A DNA stretch of 64,000 nt from Salinicola corii. GTDB taxonomy: Bacteria > Pseudomonadota > Gammaproteobacteria > Pseudomonadales > Halomonadaceae. Where the stretch lies: assembly GCF_008298015.1 (NCBI RefSeq), contig NZ_VTPX01000017.1, positions 1 through 64,000 of the forward strand, read 5' to 3'. Of the stretch, positions 51,439 through 60,200 are shown in pieces (within the stretch, counting starts at the first letter, position 1; each line of letters opens with the position of its first letter). The notes beneath the pieces were generated by a model. That model worked only from the letters and a program-made list of their open reading frames with translations. It was not told the DNA's origin and searched no databases. The position numbers were made by a program, and so were the translations under genes.

Positions 51439-52187
51439 GCACGCAGACCCTACTGCTCCTGCCCGGCTGGGCGCTCGGTTCGGCACCGCTGGAACCGTTG
51501 GCCGACGCCCTGCGTCGACGGCTGCCCCCGTGTTACCGGGTCGAGTGCATCGACTATCCCGCCTTGACCAGCCACCGCCCCGAAAGCTGGGTGGCGGCGC
51601 TGGATCATGCGCTGCCCCAGGACGCCTGGCTGGCGGGCTGGTCCCTCGGTGGGATGCTGGCCACGTCATTGGCGCAGTGGCGCGGCCGTCGGGCGCGAGG
51701 GCTGATCACGCTGGGCGCCAACGCCAGCTTCGTGACGCGATCGGGTTGGACGGAGGCGATGACGGCGGAATCCGTGGGAGAGTTCCGGCGCGGCTTGCGA
51801 GCGTCGCCCGCCCGGACGTTCAGACGATTTGCGCAGTTGAGCGCCCAGGGCGGCCGCGATACGCGTCTTCTGGGGCGCGAATTAATGACCGCGCTGGAAG
51901 CGACGCCGCTCGATCAGGCGCTGGCCGGGCTGGGAGTGTTGTCCGCGCTCGACCTGCGGGACGTATCGGCAACGCTGAGAATCCCGCAACTGCATCTGTT
52001 CGGCGACAACGATGGTCTGGTGCCAGCGGCGGCACGCCACGCCATCGCCGCACGCCTGCCCGAGGGCGGCCGTACGGCGTCGATCGCGGACGCGGGCCAC
52101 GCCTTCCCGCTGGAACGCGCCGAGGAGACCGCTGAGTTCATGGCGACTTTCATTCTCTCGTCAGCTCACGCCGAGACCGACCCATGA
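51435..52187 (+). CDS. bioH: Pimeloyl-ACP methyl ester carboxylesterase BioH
   Basis: This 250-residue alpha/beta hydrolase frees pimeloyl-ACP from its methyl ester. The oxyanion region is LLPGWALGSAPL, the nucleophilic Ser lies in AGWSLGGMLA, the acid in LFGDNDGLVPAA, and the His in DAGHAFPLERAEE. BioH is often encoded away from the biotin operon, but here it sits between bioF and bioC, overlapping both by four bases, so pimelate synthesis is complete in this operon. Confidence 0.92.
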   Translation: MSTQTLLLLPGWALGSAPLEPLADALRRRLPPCYRVECIDYPALTSHRPESWVAALDHALPQDAWLAGWSLGGMLATSLAQWRGRRARGLITLGANASFVTRSGWTEAMTAESVGEFRRGLRASPARTFRRFAQLSAQGGRDTRLLGRELMTALEATPLDQALAGLGVLSALDLRDVSATLRIPQLHLFGDNDGLVPAAARHAIAARLPEGGRTASIADAGHAFPLERAEETAEFMATFILSSAHAETDP

Positions 52188-53020
52188 CCACCATGTCTGC
52201 TTGCCGCCGATCCGTCGCCGGCGGGGATCGCCGTCGGCAGCGGATTGCGAACGGCTTCTCACGGGCCGCGGCCAGCTATGACGCCGGCGCCCAGTTGCAG
52301 CGGGCGGTGGCCGACGACCTGTTGGCGCGGCTGCCGACCCTTGAGGGAGTGCAGACCCTGGTCGATGTCGGCTGTGGCACCGGTTATCTGGTTTCACGCC
52401 TGGCCGAGCATCACGACGGGCTTTCCATCGGTCTGGACATCGCCCCCGGCATGCTGGACGAAGCCCGGCGACGGCATGCCGGGCATGCCATTCAGTGGGT
52501 GACCGGGTGCGCGGAGGCACTGCCGTTGGCCGATGGCAGCGTTGATCTGGTGGTTTCCAGCTTGGCCGTGCAGTGGTGCGATTCGCTCGAAGGCTTCTTG
52601 AATCAGGCCGCCCGCGTACTTCGTCCCGGCGGCTGGCTCGCCTTCACGACGCTATGCGAAGGCACGCTGGAGGAGCTGCATCGGGCCTGGCAGCAGGTCG
52701 ACGGCGAGCGTCACGTCAACGAGTTCATGGCCGAAGCCAGGCTGATCGATACGCTGAAGACGCCCGGTTGGCAGTGGTACGAAGTGGCCATGGCGACACG
52801 CCGAACCCATCATGCCACGCCGGCCGATACGCTGCGCGCGTTGAAGCGTATCGGCGCCAACACGATAACGGCGTCGGCGGCGGCCGGTGGTGGTCTCTCC
52901 GGTCGTCGCCGTTTCGCCCAACTGGCGCAAACGCTGGAAACCTGGCGCGAGCCGACCGGAATTCCCACCCGTTACCGCGTCGCCACGGTGCTGATGCAAC
53001 GTCGTCACCTTCAGGATTGA
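52184..53020 (+). CDS. bioC: Malonyl-ACP O-methyltransferase BioC
   Basis: This 278-residue class I SAM methyltransferase primes pimelate synthesis by methylating malonyl-ACP. The start of the conserved region is RIANGFSRAAASYDAGAQLQ, followed by LVDVGCGTGYLVSRLAE (SAM motif I), GLDIAPGML, ALPLADGSVDLVVSSLAVQWC and NQAARVLRPGGWLAFTTL. The C-terminal helix-rich region includes NTITASAAAGGGLSGRRRFAQL. It overlaps bioH by four bases and is followed by bioD after three. Confidence 0.94.
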   Translation: MTTMSACRRSVAGGDRRRQRIANGFSRAAASYDAGAQLQRAVADDLLARLPTLEGVQTLVDVGCGTGYLVSRLAEHHDGLSIGLDIAPGMLDEARRRHAGHAIQWVTGCAEALPLADGSVDLVVSSLAVQWCDSLEGFLNQAARVLRPGGWLAFTTLCEGTLEELHRAWQQVDGERHVNEFMAEARLIDTLKTPGWQWYEVAMATRRTHHATPADTLRALKRIGANTITASAAAGGGLSGRRRFAQLAQTLETWREPTGIPTRYRVATVLMQRRHLQD

Positions 53021-53023
53021 GTC

Positions 53024-53776
53024 ATGAACGCCTATTTCGTTACCGGTACCGATACCGACGCCGGCAAGACCGTGATCGCCACCGGGCTGATGGCAGCGGC
53101 CAGGCGTCGGGGGCTGGCCGTCGCTGGCGGTAAGCCGGTCGCTTCCGGTTGTGAGCCAAGCCCGCAAGGATTGCGCAACGCCGATGCACTGGCCATTCAG
53201 ACCCAATGCCACCCGGCGTTGCCTTACGAGGTGATCAACCCCTTCGCCTTCGAGCCCGCTATCGCGCCCCATATCGCCGCCCGTGAAGCGGGCGTGGCGC
53301 TGTCGCTGTCGTCACTCAAGATTCCGATGCGCTCGCTACTGGCCCACGGCGCTGACTTCACCCTCATCGAAGGCGCCGGCGGCTGGCGCGTGCCGCTCAA
53401 TGACAAGGAGTCGCTGTCGGACCTGGCGATCGAACTGGCGTTACCCGTCGTGCTGGTGGTCGGCGTGCGGCTGGGCGCAATCAATCACGCTCGATTGACG
53501 CTGGAAGCGATCCATCGCGACGGCGTGCGCGTCGCCGGTTGGGTCGCCAACGTGGTCGATCCCGAACTGCCGCGACGACAACAGAACCTGGACTCACTGG
53601 TCGAGTGGCTGAGCGAGCAGGGCGGCGCGCCGTGCCTGGGCACAGTTCCGTGGTTGGAAAAGGCGCCCTGGCTGCAGGCGCCATCAGCCGAACGCGTCGC
53701 CGATTTTCTGGATGTCGAACCCTTACTGACAACGACCGCCGAGACCGAAAACCCCAACCCTGGATTCATCGAATGA
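53024..53776 (+). CDS. bioD: Dethiobiotin synthetase BioD
   Basis: This 250-residue ATP-dependent enzyme closes the ureido ring of dethiobiotin from 7,8-diaminopelargonate and CO2. P-loop GTDTDAGKTVIATGLM, followed by VAGGKPVASG (catalytic Lys), INPFAFEPAIAPHIAA, LIEGAGGWRVPLND and VVLVVGVRLGAINHARLT. It is the fifth gene of the operon, and its stop overlaps the bioA start. Confidence 0.96.
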   Translation: MNAYFVTGTDTDAGKTVIATGLMAAARRRGLAVAGGKPVASGCEPSPQGLRNADALAIQTQCHPALPYEVINPFAFEPAIAPHIAAREAGVALSLSSLKIPMRSLLAHGADFTLIEGAGGWRVPLNDKESLSDLAIELALPVVLVVGVRLGAINHARLTLEAIHRDGVRVAGWVANVVDPELPRRQQNLDSLVEWLSEQGGAPCLGTVPWLEKAPWLQAPSAERVADFLDVEPLLTTTAETENPNPGFIE

Positions 53777-55125
53777 CCTCCAACAATGACTGGATGCAGC
53801 GTGACCTGGCTAGCCTCTGGCATCCCTGCACCCAAATGAAGGACCACGAGACGCTGCCCGTCGTGCCGATCCGGCGCGGGAAGGGCGTATGGCTGGAGGA
53901 TTTCGAGGGCAAGCGCTATCTCGATATCGTCAGCTCCTGGTGGGTCAACGTGTTCGGCCATGCCAATGACCGGATCAACGACCGGATCAAGCAGCAGCTC
54001 GACGAACTCGAACACGTGATCCTGTCCGGCTTCACTCACCAGCCGGTGATCGAGCTGTCGGAAAGACTCGGACGACTGGCACCCGCCGGCCTCGGCCACT
54101 GCTTCTACGCCGACAACGGCTCTTCCGCCGTCGAGATCGCGCTCAAGATGAGCTACCACTACTGGCGCAATGTCGGGCGGCCGGAGAAGCGGCGCTTCCT
54201 GACCATCACCAACGGCTATCACGGCGAGACGCTGGGGGCGCTCTCGGTGGGAGACGTGGCGCTTTACACCGACACCTACCGCTCGCTGCTGCTGGACGTG
54301 ATCAAGGTGCCGGCGCCGGACGGCTTCGGCCTGCCGCGAGATCAATGGGCCGACCAGGCGCGAGGCGCCTTCGCCTACATGGAAGCGGCGCTGGCGCGTC
54401 ACGCCCACGAGTTGGCGGCGGTCATCGTCGAGCCGTTGATCCAGTGCGCAGGCGGCATGCGCATGTACCCGCCGGAGTATCTGACCTGGCTGCGCGAGGC
54501 CTGCGACCGTCACGGCGTCCAGTTGATCTTCGACGAGATCGCTGTCGGTTTTGGCCGCACCGGGACTCTGTTCGCCAGCGAGCAGGCGGGCGTGCGCCCC
54601 GACTTCCTGTGTCTCTCCAAGGCGCTCACTGGCGGCTACCTGCCGCTGTCGGTGGTGATGACCACCGACGAGGTCTACGCCGCCTTCTACGACGACTATT
54701 CGACGCTCAAGGCGTTCCTGCACTCCCACAGCTATACCGGCAACCCGCTGGCCTGCGCCGCCGCGCTGGCGACGCTGGATATCTTCGAGCAGGACGACGT
54801 GATCGCCACCAACCGTGGCAAGGCCGAGACGATGGGGCGGCTCGCCGAACCGCTGCGCGACCACCCCCACGTCGGCGACGTCCGCCAGACCGGCATGGTG
54901 GTAGCGATCGAGATGGTCGCGGACAAGGCCAGCCTGACGCCTTACGACTTCCGCGAACGTCGCGGCCTGCGCGTTTACCAGCACGCGCTCTCGCGCGGGG
55001 TGATGCTGCGGCCGCTGGGCAACGTCATCTACTGGATGCCACCCTACGTGATCTCGCAAGAGGAGCTGGCCATGGTGGCGCAAGTCACCCACGAGGGGCT
55101 GGAACTGGCCACCGCGGATCAATAA
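53773..55125 (+). CDS. bioA: Adenosylmethionine-8-amino-7-oxononanoate aminotransferase BioA
   Basis: This 450-residue class III aminotransferase uses SAM as amino donor to make 7,8-diaminopelargonate. Motifs: LWHPCTQMKDHE near the start, SSWWVNVFGHAN, YADNGSSAVEIALKMSYHYW, NGYHGETLGALSVGD, VEPLIQCAGGMRMYPP, DEIAVGFGRTGTLFA, and the PLP lysine in LSKALTGGYLPLSVV. ATG 53773 overlaps the bioD stop; the longer open frame from 53539 shadows bioD. In enterobacteria bioA is divergent from bioBFCD, whereas here it is the last gene of one continuous operon. Confidence 0.97.
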   Translation: MTSNNDWMQRDLASLWHPCTQMKDHETLPVVPIRRGKGVWLEDFEGKRYLDIVSSWWVNVFGHANDRINDRIKQQLDELEHVILSGFTHQPVIELSERLGRLAPAGLGHCFYADNGSSAVEIALKMSYHYWRNVGRPEKRRFLTITNGYHGETLGALSVGDVALYTDTYRSLLLDVIKVPAPDGFGLPRDQWADQARGAFAYMEAALARHAHELAAVIVEPLIQCAGGMRMYPPEYLTWLREACDRHGVQLIFDEIAVGFGRTGTLFASEQAGVRPDFLCLSKALTGGYLPLSVVMTTDEVYAAFYDDYSTLKAFLHSHSYTGNPLACAAALATLDIFEQDDVIATNRGKAETMGRLAEPLRDHPHVGDVRQTGMVVAIEMVADKASLTPYDFRERRGLRVYQHALSRGVMLRPLGNVIYWMPPYVISQEELAMVAQVTHEGLELATADQ

Positions 55126-55569
55126 TTTGAAACCCGGCTAACTCCCTGTCGACGAAAGTCGCGGGTCAGTTGGCCGGCGACAGGGAATCCGGCAGGCACG
55201 CCGTGGTCGAGACCATGGCGCCGCGGTCGCCCCAAGGTGATGAAACCGCAGCGGTTTTGGAAATCGTCCGCAATCTGGCAGGGCGACAGTGGTTTTCCGG
55301 CAAATGATTTCCCCGCGCTGGAACGATGGGCATCATACGTCATACATGACTACAGGATTCATCCATAAGCGCCATTTTTGGTAGAAGCCTTACCATGATG
55401 ACGGCTAAGTACGAATTGTTGGCATGGCACCGCTTCTCACATAGTGAACTCGCCGATGGGGCATTTTCTTCTCATTGTCAGGATTAAAACGGGCGTTTTT
55501 GATCCGTCGAAAATGACACGGGAAGAAACGGGCCCAGGAGAGTATTCCCATTCCTGTGTGGAGACAGTC
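55126..55569. other. Intergenic region between bioA and aceA with an inverted repeat
   Basis: About 440 bp without a supported gene. TCCCTGTCG (55143-55151) and CGACAGGGA (55178-55186) are perfect 9-bp inverted arms 26 bp apart, 17 bp after the bioA stop. They may form a terminator-like structure, though no T-run follows. The aceA promoter must lie in the A+T-richer right half, but I cannot place it with confidence. Confidence 0.5.
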
Positions 55570-57192
55570 ATGTCCATCTATCAGAGCGATATCGATTCAC
55601 TCGAGCGATTGCGTCGGGAACAGAATGGCCGCTGGAACAATATCGATCCGGAAAACGTGGCACGGATGCGGGCCCAGAACCGCTTCCGTACCGGCCTCGA
55701 CATCGCCCGCTACACCGCCGCCGTGATGCGCCGCGACATGGAGGCCTACGACCGGGACCCTTCCCGTTATACCCAGTCGCTGGGGTGCTGGCACGGCTTC
55801 GTCGGCCAGCAGAAGATGATCGCCATCAAGAAACACCACGGTACGACGCAGGGGCGGTATCTCTATCTCTCCGGTTGGATGATTGCCGCCATGCGCTCGG
55901 AGTTCGGCCCGCTTCCCGATCAGTCGATGCACGAGAAGACAGCCGTTCCGGCCCTGATCGAGGAACTCTATACTTTTCTTCGCCAGGCGGATTCCAGAGA
56001 GTTGACGCTGCTTTTCCGGGAACTGGACAGCGCCCGGAAACAGGGTAACGAGGTGGTGGCGCGGGGAATCGTGGAGAAAATCGATAACTTCGAGACCCAT
56101 ATCGTGCCGATCATCGCCGACATCGATGCCGGCTTCGGTAACGAAGAGGCGACCTACCTGCTGGCGAAAAAGATGATCGAAGCGGGCGCCTGCTGCATCC
56201 AGCTCGAGAACCAGGTGTCGGATGCCAAGCAGTGCGGGCACCAGGATGGCAAGGTCACCGTTCCCCACGAAGACTTCGTCGCCAAGATCAACGCGGTTCG
56301 CCATGCGTTTCTGGAACTCGGCGTGGAGGAGGGCGTGATCGTCGCCCGGACCGACTCGCTAGGCGCCGGCCTGACCCAGAAACTGCCGGTCAGCAAGGAA
56401 CCCGGAGATCTCGCCCACCAGTACAACGGTTTTCTCTGCACCGTGCCGATTTGCTCGGCGGACGATGTCAACGAAGGCGATACGATCATCAAGCTCGACG
56501 GCGATCTGCGCAAACCCCTGCGTCTCGCCAACGGACTCTATCGGTTCCGCTCCGATACCGGCGAGGATCGCGTGGTGCTGGACTGCATCAACGCCCTGCA
56601 GAATGGCGCCGACCTGCTGTGGATCGAGACCGAGAAACCCCATGTCGGCCAGATCGCCGGCATGGTCGATCGTATCCGCCAGGTCGTGCCCAATGCCAAG
56701 CTGGTCTACAACAACTCGCCCTCGTTCAACTGGACGCTCAACTTCCGCCAACAGGTCTTCGACGACTGGGAGCGAGAAGGGCAGACAGAAGGGCAACGAG
56801 AGGGGCGGTCGCTCTCCGGCATCGAACGCAGCCAACTGATGAGCGCCGCCTACGACGATTCCAAGCTGGCGCGGGAGGCGGATCACCGTATCCAGGCATT
56901 CCAGCGCGACGCAGCCCGCGACGCCGGCGTATTCCACCACCTGATCACCCTGCCAACCTACCACACGGCGGCGCTCTCCACCGACGAGCTGGCCGAGGGC
57001 TACTTCGGCGAGGCCGGCATGCTGGCCTACGTCGCCGGCGTCCAGCGCCGGGAGATTCGGCGAGGCCTGGCCTCGGTCAAGCATCAGGATATGGCCGGCT
57101 CCAATATCGGCGACGACCACAAGGAGTACTTCTCCGGTGCCGCCGCGCTCAAGGCCGGCGGCGGGCTCAATACCATGAACCAGTTCGGCTGA
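55570..57192 (+). CDS. aceA: Isocitrate lyase (long Pseudomonas-type)
   Basis: This 540-residue glyoxylate-cycle enzyme splits isocitrate into glyoxylate and succinate. The signature KQCGHQDGK holds the catalytic cysteine, with IADIDAGFGNEEATYLLAKKM, IVARTDSLGA, WIETEKPHVGQI, YNNSPSFNWTLNF, and a C-terminal HQDMAGSNIGDDHKEYFSG. The length matches the 530-residue subfamily found in Pseudomonas and relatives rather than the 434-residue E. coli AceA. ATG 55570 is chosen from the family start; the frame is open to 55444. It is monocistronic, with a strong terminator downstream. Confidence 0.96.
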   Translation: MSIYQSDIDSLERLRREQNGRWNNIDPENVARMRAQNRFRTGLDIARYTAAVMRRDMEAYDRDPSRYTQSLGCWHGFVGQQKMIAIKKHHGTTQGRYLYLSGWMIAAMRSEFGPLPDQSMHEKTAVPALIEELYTFLRQADSRELTLLFRELDSARKQGNEVVARGIVEKIDNFETHIVPIIADIDAGFGNEEATYLLAKKMIEAGACCIQLENQVSDAKQCGHQDGKVTVPHEDFVAKINAVRHAFLELGVEEGVIVARTDSLGAGLTQKLPVSKEPGDLAHQYNGFLCTVPICSADDVNEGDTIIKLDGDLRKPLRLANGLYRFRSDTGEDRVVLDCINALQNGADLLWIETEKPHVGQIAGMVDRIRQVVPNAKLVYNNSPSFNWTLNFRQQVFDDWEREGQTEGQREGRSLSGIERSQLMSAAYDDSKLAREADHRIQAFQRDAARDAGVFHHLITLPTYHTAALSTDELAEGYFGEAGMLAYVAGVQRREIRRGLASVKHQDMAGSNIGDDHKEYFSGAAALKAGGGLNTMNQFG

Positions 57193-57235
57193 GCCACGGC
57201 TGAAAGGCGACCGACGATCCGGTCGCGACAACGAC

Positions 57236-57273
57236 AGCGGGCCATGCCTCGGATCGAGGCATGGCCCGCTTTT
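57236..57273. terminator. Strong intrinsic terminator after aceA
   Basis: AGCGGGCCATGCCTCG (57236-57251) and its perfect complement (57255-57270) form a 16-bp stem with a GAT loop, directly followed by TTTT. It separates aceA (plus) from the convergent large gene (minus) ending at 57300. Confidence 0.95.
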
Positions 57274-57299
57274 CGCAGCCCGTAGCTCGTGGCTTCAGC

Positions 57300-60200
57300 C
57301 TACAGCTTGTACGACGCCGGGTTGTCCCAGATGCTGTCTTCCTCGGCGAAGGCCGGGTTGTCGTCGGTGATTGCACGCTCGCCGATCAACTGCATCCAGG
57401 AGTCGATGTCGGCGCTGCTGATCTTGTCGTCCGAGCCGTCCTGCTTGTGCAGCGTATCCAGCAGGGCAAAGAAGTCCTCGTTGTCGAGCAGGAATTGTGC
57501 CGCGTCCCGCTCTTTCTTGGAGTGGCCGTTTTCCGGGTCGGCGATCTTCTCGAGATCCTTCTTGCTGACGATATCGTCGCCGCCCGTCCAGTCGTTGCCG
57601 CCATCGCCCTCGTCCCAGTTGAAGAGAATGGTGTCGATGGTCTCCTTGTTCTCCTGGTAGAACTCCTGGCCGTGGATATTGAGCTGCATCTGGTCCTGGT
57701 CGAAGTCGAAGAAGAAGTCGTCGACGTTGCCGTTCTCCCGGATCTCCTGGGTGAATTTCTCGTACTGCTCTGGTTGCGCCTCCCACGCCGCCATGTCCTC
57801 GGGGAACCACTCCTTGAACAGCGGGTCGGGCTCCTTGTCGTCGTCACCGGCGTGCATCATGTCCTTGAAGCCGTAGCTGGAGTTGATCAGGTAGTTGAAC
57901 TTCTCGCCCCAATCGTCCTCCGTCACGCCATCTTCGGCGAACTGCTCGAACTGGTCGCGTATCTTGCCTTCGGTCTCGGCGCCTTTCTTCTGCGCCATCA
58001 CCGCATTGAGGATCAGGCTGGCGAAGCCGACGCCCAGCCCGATCAGGTTGCCGATGGGGCCGGCCGCGCGCAGGCCCGCGCCCAGCCCGGAGAGCACGCG
58101 GGACGCGGTCTGCAGCGATGCCCCGATTTCAGCGGCCCCGCCGATGGTGAAGAACGAGCCGGAGACCACGCCGGTGGAGCTGGCGGCGAACTCTATCGGG
58201 GTGCCGCCGTTCTTGATCAGCTGGTTCAGCCCGACACCCGCCACGACGGTGTCGAGAATGCCGCCGGCGAAGTCGGTCATGTAGGCCAGGCCCTTGAGCG
58301 CCGGGCCGATGAGCGCCTTCTTCTTGCTGCCGATGTCGCCATCGCCACCGGTGCCGCCGGGGCTGTCGGGCGACGTGCCGCCAGGGGTGGGTTCGCCGTT
58401 GGTCATCACGTCGGCTTCGGCATCCAGCGCCTGGTTGAAGGGCTGCATGGCGACTTTCGACGATTCGCCGTTGGCGGGATCGAAACGCTGCTGGAGATCG
58501 CCGCTGAGGCTGTCGAGGTCGTCCAGCGCGTCGCCGGCGCCGCTGGGCAGGGCGCCGCCGTCCGTCGGGCGCACGTCGTCCAGGCGGTTGGCGATCTCGT
58601 CCAGGCGATCGAGCTGCTGTGCGCGATCGCTGTCGGAGAGCGTCGGGTCGGATTCGATCGACGAGCGGATGGCACGATGTCTCTCCATGATCTCGTCGAA
58701 CAGGGCCGGCGCCTGTTCCGGCATCTTGCCCTTACCCTTGCCATCGGCATCCAGCAGCTCGCGGTACTCCGCCACTGCGCGGTCGAAGTCGTCGATCTGG
58801 GCGAAGCGCTGCTCCGACGGCGTCGCCGAGGAGGCGAAAGGCTGGATCTCCTCGAACAGGTCGTCGACCACTCCCCTGAGATCGTCCGCATTCTGGGGCG
58901 CCAGGCCCTCCTTCTTCATCTCGACCTTGTCGAGCCGATCCTCGATCGTGTCCAGGCGCTGCTGGATCTCCTTCTTCTCGTCGTCGCTGAGCGAGTCGGA
59001 CTCCTTGACGATGCGGTCGACCTCGTCGAGCTGGCCCTGGATGTCGTCGACCAGCCCCTGGGCCTTCTGCTCGAAGTCGGGAGCGTCCTTCTGATCGAGA
59101 AGGGTATCGAAGGATTCGAGCTTGCCGCGGATGTCGTCCAGCTTGCCCCGGGCCTGCTCGCCCGGGTTGAGGGAGGGCGCCTTGTCGCCATTGAACGTGT
59201 CGGGGAAGCGCTCGCGCAGGACGTCGCCCATCTCCTTGTCGAGACCGAGCGCCTGGGTGATATTGGGGCTGCCGAACAGCTTGGCCAGCCGGCTGCCCTC
59301 GTCGAGTTTGGGACCCACCGCGTCGGTGATGCCCTTGAGCGCGAAGGGCGTGGTGCCGATGAACACCAGCATGCCGCGCGCGACGGTCATGCGCTCTTGC
59401 CAGGTGTCGCCGAAATCATCGCCCGAGCGGCGATAGATGGCGTTGGCCAGCGCTGCGGTGCCGCCGATGGCGAACATCGTGTTCGAGCTCATCAGGCTGC
59501 GGAACTGGGATTTCAGCGAACTCTGCACGTTGGTGCGCTGGCTGTCGCTGAGCTCGACGATGGGTGGCTGGCCGTCGCGGCTGGTGGTCATGTTGCGGAA
59601 CTGCTCGTTCACCTTCTTCATAACATCGCGCATGAGGGACGAATCCTTCAGCGCCGTCTCGACGTTGCTGCCGCTCAACGCCGCCGTCTTGATCACCTCC
59701 TTGAGGCCGGCGGCGATCGCCATGATCTTGGTGAACTGCAGCTTCTCGTCCGCCGACAGGTTGGGCGGTACCGAGCCCTTGGGATCGGTCTTGTCGGCGG
59801 AGAGCGCATCCTTTACCGCGTTCCAGACGCCATCGGTGGTCTGGATGCCGAAGGTGCTGTAGGTAATCCCGGTGAGAACGGTCGGCACCATGTCGGCGGC
59901 GACCTGTTCCGCGGCCTCTTCACTCTCCGGCGAGACCTCTCCGCTCTCGTATTCGGCGTCGATGTCGGCGAGTTCCTCCTCGAGGCCTCTGGCGGTACTG
60001 GCCGCCGTGATGCTGCCTCTCGCCTCGGCCGCGCGGTCGGGATCGAGGGCCTGCAGCGTGTTCAGGTCATTGTTCAAGCGGGTGGCGGCCTCGTCGCCGA
60101 AGCCCTTGTCGCGCAGCTCCTCGATGGCATCGAGATAGTCCGCGCCATTGTCGCCGGTCAACGAGTCGTAGATCTTGTCGGCGAGCCCGTCGCGATCCTT

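Noticed and set aside
53485-55122. Minus-strand 545-codon frame opposite bioA/bioD
   Set aside because: Antisense shadow of two strongly supported genes in G+C-rich DNA.
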